The notes under the pieces: generated by a model
The model's input: the letters and a program-made list of their open reading frames with translations, nothing else
Database searches by the model: none
What the model was told of the DNA's origin: nothing
Position numbers and translations under genes: made by a program
In this document: in pieces, positions 35,600 through 49,052 of the stretch
How positions within the stretch are numbered: position 1 is the stretch's first letter
Layout of the letters: every line of letters begins with the position of its first letter
Assembly (NCBI GenBank): GCA_947561715.1
Contig: OX387202.1
Location: 15,265,001 to 15,329,000 of the forward strand
DNA from: Ascidia mentula
Taxonomy: Eukaryota > Chordata > Ascidiacea > Phlebobranchia > Ascidiidae
DNA length: 64,000 nucleotides
Reading direction: 5' to 3'

Positions 35600-38500
35600 A
35601 TGTTAACACAAACTTATTCATTTCAGGGCAACAACTACAATGGAATTCTATGGTGTTCCGCCGTTATTATCCTCGGCAGCTTGACATTTGGCCTTCTCGG
35701 CCTCTTCTATTTGATCCTTTACTTTTGCTGTTTTCTTGCAGGGTAAGCCAAGGAATTTATTGATTTACTGTGGCAGCAGCTAATTGTTGTTCTTGCCGTT
35801 GTTGCTTTTGATTATAAATGTGTGGTCAGACAGATGCATAATACATACTGATCTGGGATTTAACTATAATGGATTTATGGCTTTAAAATTGTACTTGCTG
35901 ATCGAGAGACAACTAGTATGATTTACCATTTCACACCCAACTTGTACAAACAGAAAAGTGCAGAGTGGTTGCTATTTTGCATTAACTGTAAAAAAATGCA
36001 AAACGCAACAGAATTTTATAATAAAACCACATGACACCTAGAAACAGTTCACTGGTGACAATGCTAAGTCATTGTAGCCAAAGACCGAGAAACGTTTTTT
36101 TTTGTGTTTTTATCTTTTAACTAAACAAATTTATTTGTTCAGAATTGTTGCGATTTTGTATGACCACAGCCAAAGTGAACTAAACAGCCAAAGCCAGTAT
36201 TTCACCAATGCAATGTTGCCCGATCTGTTACCACTGTGTTCTGGCCTGGAAAAGGTAATCAAGTGGAATTATTGATTTTCACATAATTGAGGTTTATTCT
36301 CCGTACTGTGCTTTGTTTGGCCACTAATGGAATGTAATGGGATGATTTTTATCGTCACCCAGTTTTTATGTTATGTGCAAGAACTTTCTAAGTTTGACTT
36401 TTCATAATGTTCGGTAAATATGTGTTAGAAGCATATACTTGAAACTTTTTGGTGTTTTGTTTTACATTCATTAATCACAAGTAATATTTTTATTAATTCT
36501 TAATGAGCCCAAAGCATAACTTATTGTCTTAAGGCTACCACGACAATGTAATTTAGTCATAGGACCAAGGATGGATTGCGGCATTAGTGCACATGTGTGG
36601 GTGTGTAATAAATATCACAAGCTCTAAATGCCAGGTTTCTTATAGTCCCAATTTGTGAATACAAACTATGTGTTGGCAATGTCTTATCTTTTACATTTGA
36701 ACAAAAGCCACACAAAAAATGATTGATCTTTCATTGTTATGTGCGATCTCATGGATTTCCTATTAAGACACCCACAAACAAAGCTTGTCCCTATGGTTGT
36801 GATTTAATATTAAAGCAGTCCTAAAAGTACATGTAAAGGTTTGTGTTCCCAAAAATTAGATTTATTTTTTCATGTTTTCTTTAATGTAGATTAATGAAAT
36901 TGACTACACCCAGAGAGATTTGAAACCGGACAAAAGACTCACTGGTTCATCTAATATTGATGAAAAAATTCACGAAGTAAGTTGAAAACAGTTGACATAG
37001 AGAAGGCATCATTCAATCTCTTGGTTTTGTGGAATGAATGAAAGGGCATAATTGTACTCCTGAATTAGGATTATGTATTTGAAACTATCCTACTACTGTT
37101 GAAAAGTGCTGCCAAAAGCCTTATGGATTTGATGTTTTTGACTGCTAAATAAATTAATTAATTTACCAATTACATCAATCACAATTTGCTCTAATACAAG
37201 CATGGCATATGTGTGACAGAGCAGGGTTTTCCAAACTGGTGTTCTGGGGGTGTTCACCGATATACGAAAAAGTCTAATTTGTAGGTTTTGGAATCATATT
37301 TCTTGGTCTTAACATTATTTGTCTTTTGTATTCTACTACCTTCAATCCTGATTGGACGGAAAAAAATTGACGTGACATAAGATTGGGGGTCTGAGAAAAA
37401 CTATCAGGGCTCCTTTGACCAAAAATAAAGAAGATTAACACTTTTTGTGTTTCAGTGTGTGGATTACCTTCTACGAGATTATGTTAAATATTGGTATAAC
37501 GACTTATCGGATGATCCAGAGTTTTTGCATTGTTTTCGCAATTCATTGCACGACGTCATAAGGGCTGTTGCCATGAGGTAAATAAAAGAAGTTTGGAGTT
37601 AAAAAATACATTCTTTTCAAAAGTGTCATAGATGTTGAAAACTCATCAAAAAACGGCAGCGTTGCGAAGTCAATACATGCCGTATAATAGCAGAACAAAT
37701 GATTTTGGGCCTAATTGTTACACATGGCCTTCATGCCACTGTCGCTGAATTGTATCATCACAGTCATTTACCCTTCAATTACAGATGCAAAGTGGTTAAC
37801 TGGCAACCGTACCTTACCACAAACCTGGTGGACGACTTTGCGTCGCATGTAAAACTGTTCCGCACAGCACAAGACAAAATGCAGCAACTACAGGTATTAC
37901 TGGCACATAATACCAGTGCATAGTTTTGTGTGCAGTGTTTTGTAGAGTGTGGTGTTTGTGCAGTGTTGTTGTTTACGTTCGGTATATAGTTGTTCACATG
38001 TAAAATGTGTCACTGCATGGACAGAAACTGTATATAGTTATAAGTGTGATACCACTCACAAATTATTACCTTTCTGGCTTTACAAGTTTTAATATTTTGT
38101 GCTGTTTGTAGTATTGGCTCTTTGAAAGAAAGACGTAATAAACCCATGTACTTAATAGGCCCAAGCCACAAAATCTCAAATGTATTCCAACATGTATAAT
38201 TTCACAAAAACATTATTGGTTTATCTATAATTGACAAATTATTATGCTTTGTAGAACATGTTATTTCAATAATTTTTGTCGAACTATAGGTTATATGTTC
38301 CCACACCAGATAAAAAATATACCTGTCATATTAAATGTATGGCTATATAGTCTGAAATGTTCTTCCAACTTTTGGTGTAGGTTTCTTCAAATGCGTTTAA
38401 GCAGCGTGTCACTGCTATGCAGGTAAACTCAAGAATCAAGTGCTTATAGACCATTTGCATGCAAAATTGATGGTTTTTTATCCGCTTAGCCTGTCTTATG

Positions 38501-41500
38501 AAATTCTGAACCCACAATCTCCAAAATCTGCATGGATTATTTTTTGTAATAGTATGTTGCGGATGTTTGTAAATTTTTTTTGGGGCTTAATGAAGCTTTT
38601 GCCTGATAAACAGTGATGTAAACGCAAGGCCCGTGGATTAGGTGATTAGTGTATTTGATGTAACAGAATGCATGAATTCAATGACTTAGTTTTTACCTAT
38701 GTTTATTTATATGTGTTTGTTACTTTTTTAACTAAAAAGCCATGATTAAAAAATGCAAAAGTCTAAAAATGAATGATGAAAAAAAATTCCAAATTTCTGA
38801 CATCACTGAAATGTAGCTGCAGCTTCCTGATTTTCCGGTCAGATTACTTGAAATAATTAGGAGGTGACACTAGAAACGACTATCCCATTTGTTTGCCACT
38901 CGCTGAGCCCGTTGACAGTTGCCAGAATAACCAGTGCATATCCTCAAATGCACAAATCATGTCATTAAGTTCATGTGGATTCTTTTGGAATGATGGTAAT
39001 AAGTGTGCGAAATAAGTTTGGTCCTTGTAAGACAAATGACTTTGAAGTTTATACAAAAGTTGTTGATAAAATATGTTACAATTCTTTGTTGGCCATAAAG
39101 CTAACAGGAAAATCCGATAACACAAACTTATCTGTAATTTGCTAAATGTTTAAAACAGAACCACCATATAGTTAAATTGAATTGAAGCTATGGTATTCAA
39201 GGAACAGCAGTGTGTTGATATGGCAATTGCCGGTGTGGTATGATTACTATTATGTCAGGACACAATGTATTTATTCAACCACCACAGGTGTCCTAATCAG
39301 GTGATGTGTAGCTACCTAGCAACGTCACTGCCAATGTAAAAAAGTATCTCCCTAGTAACAAATTCATGTTCAATAGGGCTTACAACGCAGACAATGTATA
39401 GAGGGCATTAAACCTTAATGGTTGCGACAATTTAATCATGTGCTTGTTGTTATGTCGCTGCTGCATTGTAGGCCATATATTGAAAAACCTTGTTGAACAT
39501 GAAAAAATAAGCTTCTTTATTTGAATGCTCAACTTTGCTGTCGAATTTTTGCAACGATTTGCTCAAATACTTGACTGTGATGTTGATTCTTCATTTTCTG
39601 CAAATTACATTTTGCATGCACAGTATCTACAAAATGACACTTTTCAAAAATGTTTCAGGCTGAAAGTGCTGATGTAATATTGTTCACAGGCAAATGATCA
39701 AGGTGACGATCGCCAAGACAACATATCTGTCAGCTCAATCCCCCAATCAATGAACAAAAACTACTCAAATGCAAATGAAAACACAAACGGCCAGGTAATA
39801 AATAATTTTGTGTTACAACTTTCTGGGCATTTTTTCCCCATTTTTTGGATACACTTCTTACTTAGACCCAATTTATGAAAACGTTTATGAAAGCTATTGA
39901 TGTTGAATTTAATTTAAAAAATTGGCAATGTATAAATTTTTTTTTAAGTTACTAAAAAAAGGAAGTGTTGTGTTTTGTTTTGACTTGCTGTTTTCCAAGT
40001 TCATGTTATTGAATTTTTGTGCCAGGAGCTCCCGAGGATAGAAGATTTGTTTTTTGACCACGAAGTTGCCATTGAGAAAATATGCAGGGAATTAATTTCC
40101 AGTGACAAGAAGAAGCAATGCGAATATCTGCAGGTACACAAAATTTTCCAAATTACTGTACAGTTTTTATCCTTTTGACCAGCTTCGTGGTTGAGCAAAG
40201 CACTCTATGATTCCTGAGTACAGAAAAATTGCCTTTAACCGGTGGTGGCATTCAGGGGATTTGCATGAGTTCCTGCAAACACCTTTTTAGAATTTGTGAA
40301 CCGAATGTGAAACATTGCAACCATGCTTGCGTTGGTTCAACATTTGTGTGACAGAACCCCTTCGTACAAATTCAAATGCTACATTTGTCTTCAACAATTT
40401 TCCTTATTTTGACACATTTCTGAAAATAACAATCGTTTTCATTTCTTTGTGTAAAGCAGGTACAATGTTATGACAAGAATGTTTTTGTTTTTCAGGACGT
40501 TAGCGAGGTTTTGTTGTACCTTTTGCTTCCACAGCAGGATTTTCATTGCAGACCTCTCAAATACTTGCTGCGGGTGAGTTTTGTTGTTTTTCTCACAATG
40601 CAGAAGTTTTTTAAAACAACTGTTATGTGAATGTTACAAAGGAAATGTAAGTGTCTGTGCGTTTTTTTCAGGAAATATTGGTGCATGGCGTTTTCCTGCC
40701 CATGTTCAAACTCTACAGCGACCCAGACTACCTCAATCAGTATGTCAATTGGATGGTAAGCGAACATTAAACACTTCATTGTAACCAATATTTTAAGCTC
40801 AATTATCTGCAACAATTATTTTTGTGCTTGTGTTGAAACTGTTACATCGCTTTAAACATTCTCTGGAATAGTTTTAAACATCGTTATAACTCAAAGTTAC
40901 ATTACTATAGTGGACTATTCTATGCAATAAAGTAGTTCATTTTCAGCATATTGGGCAACATGTCCCACCAAAAATAATACTCAACGCAACAGTATTCTGT
41001 GCTTGCAAAGCATTTTTATCCGTAACTGTTTGTTGTTGTTATTTAAACTCAACATCAAGATCCCGCAAGTCTCACAAACTTGTCCTCTTTATTAGGTGAG
41101 TGACAATTGCGTGAGCAGTGAATGGTTTTTAGCAGTATTAAGGCGAACAACCACTGTAGGCGAGCTACACGCTGTCTGTAACAAAGCCGAAGAGGATATT
41201 AGATTAATGCAGTCCAAAGACGGCGTGGGCGACGGTATGTTTATGATGTTAGGTTTTTTTAAGGTGTTTGAGTTATAAGTATATGTGCCTTGAGTTGGTG
41301 ATGGATAATTCTGGAACTACCGGAAATTTCACAGCTTATGTTTTTAACTCTTTCGTCGATAGATATTGCGGTGAAACAGCAGCTAAGCAGCATGCGTTTC
41401 GTGAAAACCTTCTGCGAGAGGAAAATACGACAACAGCGCGAAGGCAACGTGTATATGGACGGCAGTGACTTGGTAAGAATCTCCTCGTTCGCTTTTAAGT

Positions 41501-44500
41501 ATACATAAAACCACTTAGCGCAATAGAAACACTCTACACTAGTGAATAATTACAATACACTAAGGGCTGTGTAATTGAATGACGCAAATTGGTCCATGGT
41601 TTTTACAAGAGCCTGTTGGTTACTCCCCACTACATTCGAAGCGGTGGTTTCGTATTTTTTTTCTGTCCGCCTCGAAAACAGCCAAGGGTATTTTGTGCGT
41701 GTGGGATTAATGAATGACGTGACAATGCAACTGTCTACTTGCGTTTTGCTTTTCAGTATTTGGAAAGCTTGCAGCCAGACCAGCGTAAACTCTACAACCT
41801 TCCATTAAGCGTCATTCTCCGCAACAACGTTGCCCTGCAGATATTTATCGGTAAGTCTGCGTAAAAGTATATTCTGTGCGGTTAGGTTGCGGTTGACTTA
41901 CACGAGAATGCAATAATATGGCAAGTTTTGGATTGCTGAGATGACTAATCACTGTTCTAATCCCAAAATCAAATGTTCTGTAAGTGTGATAACAAATGAT
42001 AGCGGCTAAAGGCGGTGATGTGTTATGTTGAAACGTACAGTAATATTTAGTATACCAACAATTTCATCTCAAAAGCAGCATCCACCAAACATAGGTATTT
42101 TGAACACGATGTGCAAATCGCTGTATTGGTATGCGTGTTGTTCTGTGAAAATGGGTTTTTGGTCATTTACTTTCCGAGTATCTCTTGCCGTAGCTTGGCC
42201 AAACATATTGTATCATTCGTTTTTTGTGCTGTATATAGCGCTTAAGGCGTTGGAATTCACGTTTCAAAATTGCTTTAACTGCCCTGTCCTGGCCTTTGTA
42301 ATCGCCTCTATGTGCCCGTTAGACCAACAAACAGTGTTTACATTTCAATCAAAACGCGAAGTCTTTCTTTAGTTCCCACTAACTAAATATTTGTTCAACC
42401 GGGAAAGTCCATATGGCATGTTAACAACGTCCCACGGAATGAAAATACAAAAACCGAAGTACAACAAAGGCCCAACCCGTTTTGACAATCGAAAATGATT
42501 TTTCGAAACAACGTTTTGCCGAATCGTGCAGCTGCAACTGTGACATCATAATCCCGCGATATAGGGCACCACAGAATTACGTCACTCAGCGAAACTCTAG
42601 AAAACATGCTCGTGATATCATCATTGACAGGTCAACATTTCGAAAGCGCAACAACGACGAAACACGCATGACACAAATAGGTTGATTTTACTTAAAAATG
42701 CGAATTATGATGCAACAATCTGTTTATGCGCAAATGTAACGACGATAAATTCCTGCAGCTGATGAAGGTTGGTTGGGCGCCACACCCTAAGTCCTTCGTA
42801 CTGTTTGCTTTTCAACACAACTTTTTCCATATTGTAATGGCGGTCGCTTAAATGTACTATGTGACGTCACTTGGTCCTTATGCCCTTTTTATGGCTTTTT
42901 TCATCGCCCGCTGAAACTACAGTAAAGCAATTAATGAGCTCCACTGAAATCAATCCTTTGTTGTTTCGCGGAATAAAACAAATACTGAAAATAAATACTG
43001 ACGTAGCGATTTTGCGTTAACCGTGCCTGTAAACGTGGTAATACTTAACAGAGTACATGCAGTCGGTGAACGGACAAGCTTACCTCTTCTTCTGGCTGAC
43101 CGTGGACGGCTACAGAGCTGCAGCCGAACAACAGCTCAACGAAGTCAAAATCCAACAACTCCAAGGTACAACTGTGCTCTTTTTCAGTGATGTTGTCTTT
43201 AATGGTGACCCCGAACTTGCAATGCTTTGTATTTGCGAGTTTGCAAAGCGATGGATTCGGTTTTCGGTTTTCTTACTCTCATGTGTTCTAAAAATAGCCA
43301 ATAGCACTTGTTTTTTGCTGCTCTGGGAATGGGAAATGATTTTGCGTTTAAAATAAAAAATTCAATCACATGTGTCCTATTTTTCAGGCACTGTGCAGGG
43401 ACGTCCTGACATGGTAAGCCTCCGGATGATCGGGCGTAATATCTACGACCAGTACCTCGGAAAACTAGTAAGAATTTGGACCTAAATATATTTCCATGAG
43501 ACTTCTTGTCATCTGGCGCCGGAATTACAATCCAGTTTTTTATAGTGTTTTTTTTACACAATTTCCATCATTCGAACTGTAACCTTTTTTTGAACTGTGC
43601 TGTAACCTTTTAAGTTTAATAATGGTTAGGACCAAGTGTGTTTTAGTACAATATGAGAAGACAATCTAAATAAATGCCCCTAATTCTCAAGGTTTAACAA
43701 CAACAAAAACAGTTTAAAGAGAATGATATTGTTGCTGAAAAATATTAAGCACGCCCTGATGATACATGGCCGCATTTGGCTTTGTCCCATGGCTAAGGAA
43801 AGGTTGTTGATCCCTGTTTTAAGTAATAGTCACTATTTTTCGTGTAGGCTCGACCGCGAGTACCGCTAGATGTCGCCACGGACAAGCAATTGCAGAAGAA
43901 ACTTGATGGGAGCGAACCGTCGCCCTATTTGTTCGATGACATCCAACAAAAAGTATGTCCAACTTTTTTACCAGCGGGCTGTGGTTGTGGTTGATGTACT
44001 ATAACATTTCATTATTCTTTATCTATTTATGCCTTACACATATATTTTTGTAAATTTCGTTTGAAATCACCAACCAGTTTTCGCGCCACTTCTGATAGAA
44101 ACGTCAGTGACGTCATTGTTCGGTTCATGACGCAGGTATTCCAGATCATGCAGAAGGAGGAGAATTTCTACCCAGCTTTCAAGCAGAGTGGATCGTACAT
44201 GAAGATGCTGGCGGAGTTGGATTTACTGCGAGAACCAAGTTTCACGTCAGCTGATACAAACGGTTCCGCTTCCGGTTCGGTAAGTGTACGCGCTTCTGGA
44301 AAAGCTCGGTAAATGTATTGGCGAAAAGGCGAAAAAAATTGCTCGTTTTAGTGCTGTATAGCGTATCGCTTCACTAACTTAACTGCGCATAAAAACATTT
44401 CAGCATGTTTTGTGGCATGTTTTAAAAGTCTGATTGGTTGTAAATCGATCATCCTAACATCCAATGAACCTCGACTCCGTTTTTTGGCATTTTCTATGAC

Positions 44501-47500
44501 TTTTATCACGTTCGTGGCGTTCATTGGTTTTGATTTTCTGTTGCAGTCAATTGACGAAGTTCCGATCAACGATACAGAGGAACCGATCAAATTGTCTGCG
44601 GTCATCACGCAAACAGGTGAGTGGGCTGATTTTTCTAATTCATTCCTGCTGGTCCTTATTAAAATAGACGTGTATTACAATCGCAAACTGCGGAAAACCG
44701 CTTTACAGATATATTTACCTCTGATTCCTACTATTGTGAACTCTGTGTGGTAACTTTTTACAACATCCTTCTATTCCCCACCGGTAATAGCCGTGCCTCG
44801 ATATTGCGTTTACCTGGACGCTGCTTCTGGTCCTAATTTTATCTTTATTTCACAAACATTCCCGTTACATGCCGCAGAGTCCTGACTCTTTACCGCGCCC
44901 CGGGTCCTAACTTTACCAAAAAGTCGTTGCACCTAAGTTTCCTTGATTTCCTTACCACAATTTCAAACTTTCCCATTTTCTCAGGAATATGTAGGGAGCA
45001 CGGTAAAACGTACGCGCTCTACGCAATCACTGTGACCCGTCACTGGTCTGGAGGCAAACATGAAAACTGGGATACTTTCCGCAGATACCGCGAATTCCAC
45101 GACCTCCACGTCAGCCTGAAGGAAAACGTATGTAGTAAATATGGTTTTGTTTACACAAGCAAATCCACAGTGATGTTGCTGAAAATGTATAGGGTGTAAG
45201 TTTGTTGTGACCATCGCGCCCAAGGATTTCCGCAGGTACGGGCGGGCATTGATTAATTTTGATTCATTTTCAATCAAACTGAATTGTAAACCGATTACGT
45301 TGCATACTCTGGCTCTCAGGTGTAATGTTGTTCCCAAGTTCTGCCTTTACAGCAAGCAACCATTAAAGTTTGTGGCCCATAGGCGGTGATTAAAAAAAGT
45401 AACGCCTTCTTACACCATGCAAAATGACCATTGGTGGCCCTTAAGTTTACGATATATTTTCGTTACGAAGGAAATTTTGGAAACTTTTGTTCGTGCAGGG
45501 TAGCAACCTGGGCAATCTCGGCCTGCCCGGGAAAACCTTTTTCAAAGATCTCAAGGAAGATTTTCTTGAGAAACGACGCGCCGAATTAAACCAGTACCTC
45601 AGCACCATTCTAAGTCTTCGCCATCCACCCAAATCGACGGAGTGCTTACACTTATTCTTGGACGCCAAAGCTTATCAGAAGACTTCCAGAACGTTCGCCA
45701 GCAAGGTATAACTTTCCGGACTAATTTATTATTGAGTGTGTTCGGATAAGAGGGCGTATGTGTTTTTTTGTTGTGTTAGAACCTACGAAAGGAATTGCTC
45801 TGATTTGCTCTTTAGTGTTGCATTGTATTGGCCAACTGTCTGTAGTTTCTTTGCGCTCCAATAGTGATGTTCAGAGCTTTGACAATTTCAGTCCTTGTTC
45901 GTGGCTTTTTAGTCTTCTAATTTGAACATGTCACCCATTTTCAGGTATGCCAATTTTTTTCCCAGTTGGAACTTTAAAAATAGTCGATTTTACATCCTTG
46001 CATGCAATGTATGGACTGGAAATACTGAAATTTTAGAATAATAATAAATGTTTTCGTGATGCATCTCAATACAGTGGTTAATTCTGTGCTCCTTTATAGA
46101 CTGCAGGTCGTTTGACGCTTCATGTTTTGTGTGAAAATCCGTTTTCTTATGCCCAGGTCGACACCATGATGCGAACGTCGGTGAAAAGCGTCACGAATTT
46201 CGTGACGCAGGCGCCCGACAACTTGATGGACGGAATACAGAAAGCGTCGGACAAAGTTACCGACGGTTTCCTTAAAATTTCGGACAAGTTACCGGGAGCG
46301 GCGGCGGAAAGGAAGGATTCCAGTGAGGAACTGAGGGAGCAGATGGATTACAACGTGAGTATTTGCGGTTTGTTTCATAAACCATTTAGCCTATGTGATT
46401 TGGGGGTTACAACTGTTACCATTTTCTCAATCGGGTAAATATTTCGCAACCTGTCACCGACATAGGCACTGCTCGTATTGATGTCAGAACACGCGGTGCA
46501 ATAATGCTGAAACTTCCAATCTGATCAATTTAGGAGATTAAAACCACCATACATGATTTAGTTATATATATGTATGACTGAGTCATATTTTCCCACGGTG
46601 GTTTGAGAAAAGGTTTTTATGAACTATTGTGGAGCAACATTTTAAACGTACATTTTTGTTTGTTTATGACGTCATTTTATATGTTAAACCACGTTGTAGA
46701 TCGAGAACAATATACCTTTGGGAATTCTCCTGCTTCTAATGGACGAAGTGTTCGACCTCAAGAAGCGAAACCAGTGGCTGAGAAGGCAGATAGTGGCCGT
46801 CCTACAACAAGTAATAAGAGCGATTTTCGGAGACCGCATGAACAAGAAGATCGTCGACTACGTAGACAACGCCCTATCGGCTGACCAGGTTTGTTGATAC
46901 GGCTTTCTTGTTTGTAACCAGGGGGGTTCTGTAACCCCTGTCTGGATCAGGGGTGTAAAGCTCGCCAAGGCGGGCCACGAAACGGCGTATCGCATTGTAA
47001 CAACGATCCACTGTGACGCAATAATGAAAAGTTTTAAAATAAACACCATCGTTTAATCGTCACGGCCCAAGGGTGTTTGTGATTTAATTGATTTCGAAAT
47101 TATCCATTCAAAATTCCTTTTAAAACAATATATATGTTTTGCCTTGCTATGCGTAAGCATGGCATTACTTCTGCGTTGTCTGATTACGGTGGTGGAGATC
47201 CTCTACGCATGTGAAGGTCGCCTGACAAGTTGTGCGCTTGCGCACCAGTGTACCTTGGCCACAATATACCCCGTGAAGCCACTGAGCTCCTGTAGCTCAG
47301 TTGGTAGAGCGTTGGGCCTGGTTAGCCCAGGGTCGTGAGTTCAAACCTCACCGGGAGCTTGATTTTTCAGATCTCGCTCCGACTTGTCGGGAAAAGTGGC
47401 TGATCCAGCTTGGCTGCAATGCCTTGGCTGCGAAGCCTGTGAACCTTATGATCAGAATATTAGAGCTGTGATCGCCAAATATAAAGGGCCTGCGCAGTGG

Positions 47501-49052
47501 GGCGATCCCGCCTTGCTATGCGTAAGCATGGCATTACTTCTATATATGTTTTGTTTACCTTTTGCAGGTAGCGGAATATGTGAAGAAATTCCGCGAGGCA
47601 TTCTGGCCCGGTGGCATTCTCGCCGAAGCAACACCAGAACGGGACGAACCGACGGCAATGAGGACTCGGGTTCTCACTAAAACCAAACTCCATGGCGTAG
47701 TTCCAGGTACATTTATACCGTGTAGCCATTAGAAGGACAAGTTTTCGATAACCATTTTTTTATATAGCTGAACTTCTGGCAAAAAGTAATGCGGATTGTC
47801 TTAAACCAATGTTTGTCTGTCGTGGGGCGATACCTAATGGTTATTAGGCCATATGGCGAATAAAACTATGGCTGAATAAACTCTACCTCCATATATTGGC
47901 CAGAATGTCATTTATATTAAGAAATACCTTTTGCCCGGAAGCAAAAGCAGCACATTATTTTTTATTTGCGAAATCACACAAAGTTTATCAGCAATAAATG
48001 GACAGCGAAGAATCGAGACAGGGTTCGATAGCTTTTACTTTTGTAGCAGAATAACCGTTTTTATTTTTGTGCTACATATTATCAAAGACGTTCTGTTGTA
48101 TTGACTTCAATATCATATCAACTACAATTCATGTTAATGGCTTTTTGTGATATATATACGTACACACGCTTGTGGCAGGTCTGTTTCGAGCATAAAGCAT
48201 ATACAGCTTAATTTGGTCAATCAACTGAGCGGTTATGGTGACTTTACTGTAGCATTTTCTGTATATAAACCAAAATTAGCAACCAATTAGAGTTTATTGG
48301 CATTATTACAGCGCAATATTTTAACCATACCTTCCACTGTTCAACCAGTAACTCACATCCAGTGTAATGTCAAAAAATCACGAAAAACTTACTTTTTTAG
48401 ACGAGTTGCGCCCTCTGATTGGAAGCGAAACCAGTCGAAGAGGAGTGACGCTTATATTCGAAATGCTACAACACGAGGAGTTAAACCGTAGGTTTTGCTA
48501 CGTCCTGTTGGAGGGAATGCTCAAAAAGATCTTTCCGCAAAACCGGTATGTGTTGCTTAAAACACCGTTTCTCAACCACCGCCAGTCTGCGTTTTTTGTT
48601 TTACCAGTCAACAATTAATGTTTTTTTTTACGTTAGGTGTTGTTTTGGGGGTGCGAAGTGCATAATTTTGCAATTTTAAATACTATTTTTAATAATGAGT
48701 TCTGTTTATGGCATTTTAGTTTACATTTTTTTAAAAAAAATTTTCCGCTTCAAGCGCAGAAAGCTTAAAAACCACAGCCTCAAAATAATATCTTGACCCG
48801 AAAAACTACTTCAACCCGAATTTAAACACACCTCAGGTCGACCAGGGCTCCCTTATACCTTGTACAACTTTTATGGAGCATTTTTTCCGTCAAACAATCA
48901 CCCCACAGTAAAAACTATAGTACTATTATTGCCATATTTTCAGGTTTGGAGAATTGTTCACCAAATTTCACTCTGCATCGCCGAGAATGTCCGCTTTCCG
49001 GCGAGATATGATGGCCCGGGGTCCCACGAAACGAGGCGGGTCGTTACGATAA
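35600..49052 (+). CDS. SNX13: Sorting nexin 13 (RGS-PX1)
   Basis: ER-anchored endolysosomal lipid-transfer/sorting protein of the SNX13/14/19/25 group. Twenty-four exons: 35600-35742, 36143-36254, 36890-36976, 37456-37577, 37785-37893, 39690-39794, 40026-40133, 40496-40573, 40672-40755, 41096-41234, 41363-41472, 41757-41850, 43052-43165, 43388-43467, 43848-43952, 44136-44279, 44547-44616, 44985-45127, 45499-45705, 46157-46354, 46700-46888, 47568-47706, 48401-48545, 48944-49052. The total is 977 residues (human about 968). TM segment at about 19-47, PXA about 110-330 (YLLRDYVKYWYNDLSDD), RGS about 405-575 (FLFFWLTVDGYRAAAEQQL region), PX about 600-718 (RRYREFHDLH), Nexin_C about 785-940 (NNIPLGILLLLMDEVFDLKKRNQWLRR). 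The start MLTQTYSFQG is in frame with the TM exon and resembles human MLTEAS, so no upstream coding exon is needed. The PX Arg-Arg-Tyr core is intact. RGS catalytic status was not judged. Confidence 0.96.
47142..47540 (+). mobile_element. tRNA-derived SINE with terminal direct repeats
   Basis: A 399-bp insertion in the SNX13 intron before 47568, flanked by the 13-bp duplication TATATATGTTTTG (47129-47141 and 47541-47553). The element starts and ends with the same roughly 30-bp sequence beginning CCTTGCTATGCG. In the middle (47286-47358) is a complete tRNA cloverleaf. Acceptor 7 pairs, D arm with TAGCTCAGTTGG (A box), anticodon arm TGGGC/GCCCA with a GGT anticodon, T arm GTGAG/CTCAC with TTCAAAC (B box). 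It lacks an encoded CCA and a nearby T-run terminator. It is a SINE head rather than a working tRNA gene. A related copy lies at about 52587-52803. Confidence 0.8.

Noticed and set aside
35548-35763. Short frame starting MYTYTMALL upstream of SNX13
   Set aside because: It is out of frame with the SNX13 transmembrane exon. The ATG at 35600 is in frame and gives a family-like N-terminus.
37220-37440. A second hAT-like element (termini resembling CCAAACTGGTGTTC)
   Set aside because: One end looks hAT-like, but I found no matching inverted end or 8-bp duplication.
41851-43051. Open frames in the long SNX13 intron (for example 42025-42372)
   Set aside because: No family resemblance and no splice logic; the SNX13 frame joins cleanly across this intron.
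47286-47358. Functional tRNA-Thr(GGT) gene
   Set aside because: The cloverleaf is complete, but it sits inside a repeat with target-site duplications. There is an extra base before the anticodon arm, no T-run terminator close by and a second degenerate copy at 52646-52719. GGT is also not the usual nuclear Thr anticodon in animals. Called a SINE.
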